From Temnothorax longispinosus (Eukaryota; Arthropoda; Insecta; Hymenoptera; Formicidae), in contig NC_092361.1 of assembly GCF_030848805.1 (NCBI RefSeq), positions 12,637,444 through 12,701,443 on the forward strand: 64,000 bases of DNA. The letters are read 5' to 3'. How positions within the stretch are numbered: position 1 is the stretch's first letter; every line of letters begins with the position of its first letter. A program made the translations under genes and the position numbers. Positions 37,528-47,899 of this stretch are shown here, piece after piece. The notes under the pieces were generated by a model. That model did not search any database and had not been told where the DNA came from. It saw only the letters and a list, made by a program, of their open reading frames with translations.

Positions 37528-38430
37528 CGTTGAAACTACTATTCACTGAACTGCTATAGTCTTTATAAGACATAAGGGTAACCACTGATATCTCCTCATA
37601 CACGCATAAATCTGCAATCACATGCCTGGAAAAAAAAAACACTGATGTAGCGATACCAACCAGGCACTTGGGGTAACATTTTTCATAGCTAAATGGAGCT
37701 TTATTTGTCCGATATGAAAATCTTGATTTAATGCCAAGATAAACATCTGCAATCTCATTTATCAATGATAACATCAAAGCGAAAATCAGTCACTTAGCCA
37801 AGATGAGAACGCGGAATACCGGAGATGACAAACGTCAAATCTCTGGGAATCTGTCTTTCTCTTCTTAAAAGTATGTATGTACAGCGAGCTAAATCGAATA
37901 CTTACATGTCACAGCGCGATGACACGCATCCGTGGAAAGCGACAACGTGCGACGTCCGTCGTCATAACGTTTCGCATCGTGGCATCGCGAAACACGTGCA
38001 CGGCGAGCGCCGACGGTGCTCCGGCGTAGAGACTGATTTTTCGCGAGACGTCGCCTACGTGATCGTGCGACGAAGTGCGTGCGGCACGAAACGTGCGTAC
38101 AACGTACAACGGCGTGGCGTGCAGTCATAAATACGTGAATAATCGCTTCAATCTCGAATCGCAAGTACATATATCAGGCAACGGAGAAGCGAGTCAACCA
38201 GCATTATCGACGAGACTAATTCGTCCTCTCTACCTCTCTTCCCTTCCCCATCTGTCAGCCCATTCATTATCGTGGGTTGCGTTACTTGCGTTTCGTTTCA
38301 TGCATGATACGCACGGTAGCATGAACCACGTTTATTCCGTTTCTCTTCACGCGCACTCGCTGCGCGCATGGATGGATCTGCCGACAACTACGTTACACCC
38401 CACCTCTTCCGGTGCATGAAGATAAAGTGA
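37528..38430. promoter_or_regulatory. 5' flank of the palmitoyltransferase, CpG-rich
   Basis: CpG-rich sequence between about 37915 and 38400 contains many CG words and no supported exon. It probably holds the promoter and 5' UTR of the minus-strand DHHC gene. Confidence 0.4.
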
Positions 38431-38930
38431 GACCACCATGAAAACTCCAAGAAAATGTATACACAAGTATTTTAAAAAAGCTGGTACTATTGCAAATTGC
38501 AACAGCATATTTTTGAGATCAAATCAAGTTAAAAAGTCCTGTACCATTTTTCCTTCCAACAAACAATTATCGAGATATAAGCTAAATATTTGCATCTAGT
38601 TTTCTTTGAATAGCTCAAAAGGTATATGTATATCAGGCAAATAAAAAATGTTTCAGGCAAAAGTTGTTTGTTTTTTTACATAAAATAAGGTGCTTTTAAA
38701 ACAAATATAGGTTCCTATATATAAAAATTAAGTTGATCTTAAAATAACCCTGAAAACGTTTACCAAATCAAAAATAAATAACGCTGTTATATCCCTCCTC
38801 CCCCCAAAAAAACCAAACCACTTTCGTTTTACACTTTTTTTTTCAAAAATGCGTCTTCGACATATTTAGGTGTCTCAATTTAAAAAAACTCACCCTGTAT
38901 ACATTTGTCCGTGATATATGCACAAATATT

Positions 38931-39139
38931 ACGTTTACGCAGCGCGAGCGTTACTTAATTCTGATATCAGGATAAGTAGCGAAATGAGATAAGTAGCAAA
39001 AATGTATATAATAGTAATTTACGATAATTATTCCTTCACGTAAACGGGATTTTGTAGTAAACTTACGATAATTTACTCCGCGTAAACGAGTGAATTATCG
39101 TGTAAGTTATTACTACAGAAGTAACGCTCGCGTAAACGT
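38931..39139. mobile_element. Hairpin MITE
   Basis: The left end ACGTTTACGCAGCGCGAGCG and the right end CGCTCGCGTAAACGT are inverted, with internal GTAAACG and ACGATAATT repeats. Just before it, CTCACCCTGTATAC near 38889 resembles a mariner-type terminus whose partner I could not find. Confidence 0.55.
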
Positions 39140-39272
39140 AGTATGTGAAAGCAATATTGACTTTATAAACCTTTTTTTGTTCGAAATAATTATTGGTATT
39201 TTGTTGGAATTTGTTGGACTTAATTAGAAAATTTGTTGGTTGCCCAGTTTTTCGAAAATATGCTCCGTCTTA

Positions 39273-39603
39273 TGCTAAGACTCCATAGATGCGGAAACGC
39301 CATGCGGCAGAGTGCGTTGACCAATCACAAATTTTGATTTTTCCGCAGGCGACTTGCGGCAGCCTTCTGATTGGTCAATGCACTCTACCGCACGGCGTTT
39401 CCGCGTCTATGGAGTCTTAAGGCCTTCACACATAAAATCGCGTAAGAACGTAAAACGTAAGCGTAAGAAAATCGACCAATCCCAATCAAGTATTGTGCTG
39501 TCCGTAACCACAGTAGGGGGAAATACTTGATTGGGATTGATCGATTTTCTTACGCCTACGTTTTACGTCCTTACGACATTTATGTGTGTGAAGGCCTTTA
39601 GCA
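39273..39603. mobile_element. TTA-flanked hairpin MITE, interrupted by a second MITE
   Basis: Begins TGCTAAGACTCCATAGATGC and, after removing the insertion at 39420-39597 and one TTA, ends with its complement. TTA flanks both sides. Arms share GGCGTTTCCGC and TTGACCAATCA/TGATTGGTCAA words. About 150 bp without the insertion. Confidence 0.8.
39420..39597. mobile_element. Nested TTA-flanked hairpin MITE
   Basis: Starts AGGCCTTCACACATAAAA and ends with the near-perfect complement. TTA occurs on both sides (39417-39419 and 39598-39600). Arms share GTAAAACGTA and AATCAAGTATT words. It sits inside the MITE at 39273-39603, about 330 bases upstream of the Vps26 start codon. Confidence 0.85.
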
Positions 39604-39924
39604 TTATCTTACGTCCGTGGATTGAACCTTGCTTCTAGGGATTTTGTGTGGATTTCGCCGCGCGCGCCACCGAGATTCTGGTTTTGACAGCGTGTACTGT
39701 AGTGGCGAGGGGGGAGGGGAAGGGGGCGCGGCCATATTGGCTACTTGTGACTTTCGGGAGGAACGAGTAAAAAAATAACCCAACTTTTCTCGTCTCTCGT
39801 GCACGCAGAAAAATGTTGCCCTGGAGAATTGTCCATTGATCCGCGATACGGCCGATCCTGTCAGCGTGACTACGGCGTGGCGCCGGGGTATCATTCCCAC
39901 GAAAACTGTTCCTTTCCCTGAAAA

Positions 39925-42049
39925 ATGGTGCGTCCGCTTCCCACGGGAGGTTGCAGGCCTCGGCCCACTGTAATCCGAGTATCCTTAATCGGCGCCGGGA
40001 GTTGTTGTCTCCTCCCGCCGTACCCCGTGTAATATACAGTTTTTTAACGCTTTCAATTCTTCCACGCAGAGCTTCTTCGGTTTCGGCCAGTCCGCCGACA
40101 TAGAGATCACGTTGGACGGTGCTGAGACACGGAAAACTGCAGACATCAAGTCCGAGGATGGCAAGAAAGAGCGGCATCTGCTCTATTACGACGGCGAGAC
40201 CGTATCCGGCAAGGTAGGGCTCCCTGAAACATTGACCTCGATCGTAATCATCTGACTGACGCGAGAAAAAGGCGATTTAATAGGCCTGAAACGTTGACAC
40301 GCTTGCATGTGATACGTTCCGTGTGCCAGGCTTGCTTGTTCAGTTCAACTCGAATGAATACTGCATTTCCGCCGTACACAAACTTTTTGCTTGTAATGTA
40401 ATATAGCTAACAAATTGTCAGTTGTCAAAAAATCATGTTATTTGTTTTATAAAAGTTAAAATATGATTTGTAGATCTATATGATAAGAAGATAGGGTTAA
40501 AGTATATTTGTTTGCCAATTAATTTATTATTAATCTATGACATAACAATGAAGGAATATCTGTAATATATCTTAATAGATGTAATTTATCTTTGAATTAT
40601 ATATATGCTTTTGCAGTATAAATTTGTCACTAAATCAATGATTGCAGATTAATATCAGCTTGCGGAAAGCTGGAAAATTAGAGCATCATGGTGTCAAAGT
40701 AGAATTTATTGGACAAATTGAGCTATATTATGACAGAGGTAATCATCACGAATTTACAAGCCTGGTAAAAGAACTGGCAAGGCCAGGGGAATTAACACAC
40801 AATACTGTGTATACATTTGAATTCCCAAATGTTGAAAAACCATTTGAGAGTTACACCGGTTCCAACGCACGACTAAGATATTTCTTGAAAGTGACAATTG
40901 TACGAAGAATTAGTGACATTATTAAAGAACTCGAATTAGTTGTGCACACTCTTAGTTCCTACCCAGATATGAATAATCCCATTAAAATGGAAGTTGGAAT
41001 CGAAGACTGTTTGCACATCGAATTTGAATATAATAAAAGCAAGTAAGTCACATTGCGTAACACATTTGAGCTGCTCCGATGATCAATTTTCTGAACATAT
41101 GGTGCTGATAATGTGACTACCCGTCTTTTCAGATATCATTTGAAAGATGTAATTGTTGGCAAAATATACTTTCTTTTGGTTAGAATAAAAATAAAACATA
41201 TGGAGATAGCAATCATCAAACGAGAAACCACAGGCTCTGGTATGTTATAGATAACTTATATATTGAAGCATAATGTAGCGATAATAATTTAACTATAATT
41301 TCTGCAATTTTTTGTACGCATGCAGCATTGCATGTTGGCAAAATTGGAACGCGAGTTTTGGTTTCCCGAAAGTTTTTCCTTTGCGGTATTCGTGGTACTA
41401 AGGCAATAATTAGAATACATATTTGCAGGCCCTCATACGTTTACTGAAAACGAAACTATAGCGAAGTACGAGATTATGGATGGTGCACCTGTTCGAGGAG
41501 AGTCAATTCCTATAAGGGTGTTCTTGGCTGGGTACGATCTGGCGCCTACAATGCGCGATATTAATAAGAAATTTAGTGTTAGATATTATCTGAATTTGGT
41601 TCTCATGGATGAAGAGGATCGACGATACTTTAAACAACAGGTGAGTCATTAGAGAAGATCGTATCTTTTTTTAAGATTTTTTTCTAAAATTATTATACAT
41701 CTTTTTATATGTTCAAGATGATAATATTATTTTACATGCATACTTTCTTTGTTCATTTTACCACTGCTCTTCGTATTTTACTCAGGAGATTACATTATGG
41801 AGGAAAGGTGAAAAAAGCAGAAAGTCGCAAACGGCCTCGCCACACATGCCATCGCATTTAGTATCGGCTGAAACGGGATTCCCGCAAGGCGCTGCACAGA
41901 ATGGCCCACCGTCCGTGCCACCTGATTCTGATCAATTGCCAACGAGTAACGTTACGAATGCAGAGGATACTCCAGCACCAATCGAAGGCATGACACGAGA
42001 GGAAGGAGACGGCGAAGGTGAAAAAGAAGGCGGTCCAGAAAGTGATTGA
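39925..42049 (+). CDS. Vps26: Retromer subunit Vps26 (6 exons)
   Basis: Exons 39925-39927, 40070-40213, 40648-41042, 41133-41239, 41429-41640 and 41786-42049 give 374 aa. Exon 1 codes only the initiator Met, ATG directly followed by gtgcgt. The next exon begins SFFGFGQSADIEITLDGAET. Vps26 is the arrestin-fold subunit of the retromer, which with Vps35 and Vps29 recycles cargo from endosomes. Family blocks are plain: VEFIGQIELYYDRGNHHEF, RLRYFLKVTIVRR, MEVGIEDCLHIEFEYNKSKY, DVIVGKIYFLLVRIKI, YEIMDGAPVRGESIPIRVF, KFSVRYYLNLVLMDEEDRRY and FKQQEITLWR. The C-terminal tail after that is long, Pro/Ser/Glu-rich and insect-specific, ending GEKEGGPESD. Confidence 0.96.
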
Positions 42050-44390
42050 GTTTCCGCATAGTTTTGTTTCTGGGTCCAGTTATAGCCCAGATTAGTTGAG
42101 AACGTTAAATACGGCTGAAATATGCAACAAAGAAATTAGTTTGAAAAAAAAATCTCTCGTGTTGGGAGATTTGTTTTTATTAAGAGAAACAGCGGGATGT
42201 GTATAAAAGGCCTGCTAGCAAAGTTGTAAATATTTTGGATACCTTATATATAATTGAGAGCGAATGATTTGTAACTAGTAGAATACCGATCAAAATTATA
42301 ATATTATGGAGAAATAGATTTAAAAGACAGGAAGATTTTGTCATTTTAAAAAGCAATTTCGATATTATTTAACGAGCCATATTGCAAACGAATATAATAT
42401 AAACAAGCAGTATAGGTATTCCTGAATGGACGGCTTACTAATCAAATATTAACTAACGGTACATTTTGCAAAATATCTGGGTGTTACAGTGTTCTAAATG
42501 TTTTATACAGACGATTGTGCCCACTGACCCGCCCATCATATAATTCTGAAAATCTCAAGTTTATGGCAGCGTCATGTTATGCAAAGAAAGTTTATAAATA
42601 CGAAATGAATATATACTCACAAAGGCTGCCCCATATTAATCCGTTCACCTAGTCTGCGAATACTATAAACGAAGACACGAGAAAGCTACTTACGTGTGTG
42701 TATATGATACATGTTTTTGAAAATAGTTCACAATGCGCCTCGAGCGAGAAAGATCGCACTTATTTTTAGAACGAGTTTGTACAAAAGAAATGTGATGTTG
42801 ATTGTTGCACGACACGAGTTATAGATTACCTTCAGCTTTGAGTTTAGCACAATTGTGCATAGGGTCGATTTCATAAGATAGAGTTTTATATGCAGAAGCG
42901 TGCATTTTGCATAACATCAATCTTCCAGACAAACACAAATTATGATATCTGCTCAAGTTAATATGCCTTTCCGAACACGAGAGTGGACTATGATAGATTA
43001 AATGATGGGGTAGCCGCCTCGTGTATTTATATAAATATATATATATACATACATATATAACTTCATTATACGTGTGTGAGTATATATACATATGTAATAC
43101 TTTTCATTCTGGCAATAATGACTAACGGGATTAGGTGTGCTCCGATAAATCGTGGCATAAGTAATATCCCATGAAAAGAAATTGTAAAATTGTAAAACAA
43201 GTTTCTTATTGATTATCATAGTTTTTGAGAAAATCGATTTCGAATGAGTGAAAGTAATGTCCATCTATTTCGTTGTACAAATCACTTCTCGAAAACTAAG
43301 AAATCAATAACAAAAATTTATTTTATGTAGCTTTTTTTACGAGGAATTATCTTTCGACGATGGTACCACGATTTACTCAACATTCTGTATGTATATATAA
43401 ACATACACGTACTTACATATTGTAATATCACAGACAGGTGCAGAAATATTTCCTTTTATCGCTGCAGTATCGTAAGACATTGCAGCGATGAAAGTAATAC
43501 TGTTGCAAAAAGGAAACCTATCGTTTTGTACTGTTCTATATCATGGAAGTTTGACTGTAAAAAAAGCTGTATTGAAGAAATGCATAATATTAGATTTATA
43601 TATATGTATATATACATACATACATGCATGTATACAAGTAACTTACGTTAGAAATTTTCTTTCATATAAGTTGAAAGTATTTCGTAATCTATATCTTTAT
43701 TTGTTAATTGTAGAGGATGAGAATTAAAAAAAAAAGGAAAGGGGAAAGAATGTGTACGTAAGAAGAGAAAGAGAAAATCTATGAATTGTTTGACATGTCA
43801 AATATGTGTATGTGTATATATATGTATATTATGTACATGTACAGATATATACATATTATCATGCGATATGCAACTAGTTGTATATTTTAATGCCCATATA
43901 TGAATATATTGTATACAGTGCGTATGCGCACATACATGTATATTGGAATCATTATTAATTGGTTTATGTACATATACCCAGTCCAAGCTTGAATCCCGCC
44001 CACAAATTTAATCTCTTTACTTATTAATTAGAAAAAGTATTTTAGCAAATTAGGCCATGTAAATTTCATAAAACTGTATAAAATGTTTTAGATGATTGTT
44101 AAAACTGACGCGTTTTCTTTTTTTACCGAATCGTTCAATATCGTATAACATATTGCTGACGCGATCATAAGGTATAAAAAACAGTAATTAAAGTAAATTA
44201 TTATTTATATTTGTCGACTTTAATAAGAACGTATATCGATTAAGTTTTTTTTTATTTAATAAAATGTATCTGTGTGTTTTGCTCCGCCCCTCCTCCAGTG
44301 ATTGGCCAACTATTGGTAAACAGGGGAGGCTCAGTGTAAGCAATTCGATCTTGCTATATTTGAATTTAATGGCATTTTTGCTCTCTGAGC
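42050..44390. other. Vps26 3' region and intergenic DNA
   Basis: Likely a long Vps26 3' UTR followed by AT-rich DNA with many short TATATA/CATACATA tracts (43030-43090, 43590-43640, 43800-43930). The first clear AATAAA on the plus strand is near 44258. No gene was found. Confidence 0.4.
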
Positions 44391-44521
44391 CGATTTCACA
44401 GTCTCCGCTTAACGTGATCCTCCGATTAAACACACTCTGCATATCTTTTTAACTCTGTCCCCCTAGAAAAAGACGAAGAGTGAGTTTAATCGAAGGATCA
44501 CGCGGAGACTGTGATATCGGC
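44391..44521. mobile_element. Short hairpin MITE
   Basis: CGATTTCACAGTCTCCGC and GATTAAACACACTCT on the left match, inverted, AGAGTGAGTTTAATC and GCGGAGACTGTGATATCG on the right. Non-coding. Confidence 0.65.
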
Positions 44522-44550
44522 CCTAAGCCCAGTGATGATATCCAATAGGA

Positions 44551-44615
44551 ATATTTGTTTTATAGAGACCAAAATGTAATGTTAATGTCCCTATAAAACG
44601 CAATCTTCTATTGGG
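44551..44615. repeat. Small inverted repeat before the KIAA1143 homologue
   Basis: CCAATAGGAATATTTGTTTT and AAACGCAATCTTCTATTGG are partly inverted copies, with TATAGAGAC/GTCCCTATA inside. It lies about 170 bases upstream of the start codon and may be part of the promoter (CCAAT present on both strands). Confidence 0.5.
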
Positions 44616-44785
44616 TGTGTCGGCACCTGCGGAACGTTGTGTTCTCTATGAATTTTCGAGTGCAATGTGAATCGTCCATTACTACCTCGCGACGGAATTC
44701 TGTTTACAGTTTGTGATTGTGACAGGTTATCATTTTTCAAATAGTTTCGTGCGTTTCGTGAAGACGTCAAGTTAAAAAAAAAATT

Positions 44786-45468
44786 ATGTCGCGGAAAAAG
44801 CACAATATATCGTACATCAAACCGGATGAACCAAAATTTCTAAGAGAGCTGAAGGAAAAAATTGGATACAAGGAAGGCCCTACTGTCGATACGAAGGTAA
44901 GGCATCCGTAATTTACTTGCTCTGGATTTAACATTTATTTTGTTCATATTTTGTACGATTTATGGTTAATTAATAGTATTAAAAGTAGGACAGAAATAGA
45001 ATACTTATACCTACTCAACTTATTTGTTAAATTAGAGGGAAGTTCTACCAGAAATATTCGACGATGAGAAGGAAGAGTTGACTGATGAAAAACCTGTTGT
45101 TGTCATATTAAATTCTGGTGATTTAACAGCGGAAGAAGCAGATGCCTTTAAAAAACAAAAAGAGAAAGGTAACAATAAAGAGTTGCTCTAAACCTGCACA
45201 TATTATTGAATACAGTATTATGTAATAAAACACATTGTATAAACATATAATTTTCAATGTTAATCTATCAGAGTTATCAATTGCAGAAGAAAATAATGCC
45301 CCAGCTGACCTGTCTAAGAAGATCATATTTCGCAAGACTAAAGCGGCAGAAACGGATTCTGACACAATTGCCACCGATAAACCTGTAAAAAAGAAAGCAA
45401 AAAAAGAAAAGCAAAAAGTTGTACTGTCCTTCGATGCTAATGACAATGATGAAGATGACATTGGATAA
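44786..45468 (+). CDS. KIAA1143 homologue (DUF4604), 3 exons
   Basis: Exons 44786-44896, 45036-45168 and 45272-45468 give 146 aa. The N-terminus MSRKKHNISYIKPDEPKF, followed by LKEKIGYKEGPTVDTK, matches human KIAA1143 (MSKRNQVSYVRPAEPAF.., GYREGPTVETK). The middle VVVILNSGDLTAEEADAFK and the later IIFRKTK and LSFDANDNDEDD blocks also match in order. The protein is small, highly charged and probably intrinsically disordered. It has lysine runs (KPVKKKAKKEKQK) that could act as a nuclear localisation signal. Its molecular role is poorly defined in any animal. All introns are GT-AG with phases 0 and 1. Confidence 0.92.
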
Positions 45469-45515
45469 CATTGAATATAAATTCTTACTTGAGTGTACAT
45501 ATTACGTTTTATGTA

Positions 45516-45999
45516 CAGGGTGTAGAAAAACTAAAGGTACAAACTTCTACAGATGGTAGAGGGGACTGGAATAAAATGTGTTTTTTTTTCCTTTTTTTTT
45601 CTTATAAAGTGGTAGTCGGAAATGCTTCCTTTTTGCATTGGGTAAAGAGACGATTGGAACACAAAACGCCTATACGAAAACGTTTTATTTGATTCAAACG
45701 TAGCTTTCTTCACGTGAAAAGGCATTGTAACGCCATGTGTATAATTATGTGTGACAATTCCAAAGAAGTGAGCAAAAATTTCCTTTCGTATACTGTGTAC
45801 TGTATACTGAGTTACAAGTTACCTTTACAAAAGGAAATTTCCACGTTTGGATCAAATAAAACATTTTGGCATAGGCGTTTTGTGTTCCAATTGGCCTATA
45901 ACCAGTGCCTAAGCAAAAAGAAAACATTTCTGACTACCACTTTATGAGTTCCCCTCTACCATCTCCAGAAGTTTGCACCTCTAGTTTTTCCGCACCTTG
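45516..45999. mobile_element. Inverted-repeat MITE in the 3' flank of the KIAA1143 homologue
   Basis: Arms of about 190 bases: the left begins CAGGGTGTAGAAAAACTAAAG and the right ends with the complement of CAAGGTGCGGAAAAACTAGAG. Both share GATGGTAGAGGGGA, AAGTGGTAGTC and GGAACACAAAACGCCTAT. AATAAA words lie in both arms (45570 and about 45866). A mariner-like terminus (CAGGGTG) is suggested. Confidence 0.75.
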
Positions 46000-46029
46000 G
46001 ATATAAACAATATTTTTTGTAAATAGTAA

Positions 46030-46150
46030 CCCAGAGATAGCACAGTGGCGTCAAGTGGCGTAATAGTGCAGTCAAAGTGACGGATTGTTGTCGTAAGAGA
46101 CGTCACTTTGACGGCATTATAACGTTATTTGACGCACTGTGCTATCTGGG
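46030..46150. mobile_element. Short hairpin MITE
   Basis: Left CCCAGAGATAGCACAGTGGC and right GCACTGTGCTATCTGGG are inverted; GTCAAAGTGACG and CGTCACTTTGACG form an exact inner pair. Non-coding. Confidence 0.75.
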
Positions 46151-46659
46151 AATGTACATTACTATTATTTTATTAATTTAAGAATCATTATAGCAAATAT
46201 TATTAGAGAATGAGTAATAATAAGATATTTTATTTAAAAAACTTTAAAAATTTGACTTTTTATTTATGTGTAAATATGAATACGACAGCAAATATTTTTA
46301 AGAGGTTATAGCGATTCCTTTTTTATAAAAATGTTTTATTCAAGTAAAATATAAATAGGACGATCTATTTGAAAAAAGAATATTTTTCTACTTTCTCCGC
46401 ATTATATTTTGCAAATATATTCGATAATCGAAACGTATGACGCATATACGATGCAATTATAGCTCAGAGACTATTAAAATCAAATTTACGAATGTGAAAC
46501 ACCATGTAGAATCTTCTTCGCATTCGCAATAACGTTCTGCAAATGATCGAAGGGGTCGATTTGTGTATAACTATTCCTGTAAAAAAAAAGCCGATTTCCA
46601 TTTCTTTTCAAATTCGAAGCAATTCCTATGATGAATCATCATATCAATTCCACGTCGAA

Positions 46660-47770
46660 AAGGGCGAACGCTGGGCGGCCGTGTCCACCCCGTTTACGCC
46701 ATTTTGACTACAGTTCGCTCTTATTCTTAGGGCAGCATCTTTCCCATTGGACGTGCACGTGCACGCGGTCACGTGACGACGTACAACAAACGCGACTGGC
46801 CGGCCGCCGGCCCTTTAATATTCGCGGATACGTCATAAAACATCGCGGGTCACGTGACGGCGGTCGCCATCTTTGCAGTTTCGCCGACGGTGGTAAGAGG
46901 AGTGGATCGGTGACGTCCTGCGTCTCGCGGCTGAAATAAACACCAAGTGCATGCGAGCGGGTCGTCGGCTCACGCACGAGGAACGCCGACGTATCGTGGG
47001 CGACGTTGGGAGCCGCGTGTGCCACCGCAGGTGTTCGCCGGCGCGCGGAACGAACGGTCAGTGTGAATTTAAATAAGCGCGGCAATCCGGCGCGAGACGG
47101 AGTGCGTGTGTCGCGTGCGTTGCGACGACGATCGTCTCGTTCGGGGGGCACGACGAGAGTTGCGGTCGGCAGCTGTTCGACAGGCACGTCGCGGCCGTCA
47201 TGTAGAAATGGCGGGAGGCGGGAGCTGCGACCAGTCCGCTCGCGGTCGTGGTGTGCGTGAGCGTGAGTGCGTGCGCGTGTATGTGTGTGTGAGAGAGTGA
47301 CGAGCGAGGAAGAGAGAAAGAGCACGAACGAGCGGTAAGAGAGAAAGAGAGCGTCAGAGCGCGAATGCAATGCGAGCTTGTGCCCCGCATGATCGCATGC
47401 CGCATCGGTTGCCCCGTATGAATCGGCTCGATCCCGTACGCTTTTTCTCAACGCGGCACACGCTAGTGGCACGCTTGCGACACGCTCGTGGAGAACGACA
47501 TGTCAGGGCTGTATCACGTCCGCCAGACGCCAGCGGCCAGGTGCTCCGCGCCTCTCGCGCCCGCCACCCACCGCCGTCACCTCTCTCCGATTCCTTCCCC
47601 TCCACGCCGCATTTTCGTCCCCCACCGTGCAGAAATCTCTTGGACTCGCTCCTGTGCGAACGAACCCATGTATTGTGTACCAACTTCCTCTCTTCGCTGC
47701 ACTTCGTGGCCGTAATGACGGGCACGCTTGCATCGGTAAACAATGCCAGGAACCCAAAATGGTGGTCAGG
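46660..47770 (+). promoter_or_regulatory. CpG-rich promoter region with paired CACGTG boxes
   Basis: GC-rich, CpG-rich DNA in an AT-rich setting. GTCACGTGAC palindromes lie at 46768-46777 and 46849-46858, and a GCCATCTT (YY1/Pho-type) word at 46866-46873. An initiator-like TCAGTGTG is near 47057. An ATG at 47208 opens MAGGGSCDQSARGRGV before tandem gtgagc/gtgagt donors, a possible 5' exon. Joined to the MEP-1 start exon it would be out of frame, so it is either non-coding leader or another transcript. Confidence 0.45.
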
Positions 47771-47899
47771 ATAGGGAGTTTTGATTGTAAAATACAGGAG
47801 CTTCAGGATCTCGGATCGCCGATTTTATATCCGCGATTTAAATTTTTTGTTGTGCTGCGCGATAATTTCAACACTCGAGATTTGTGGAGATAGGAGTAA

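Noticed and set aside
46708..47774. Long open frames on both strands in the CpG-rich region
   Set aside because: Same compositional effect; only the CpG-rich promoter interpretation is supportable.
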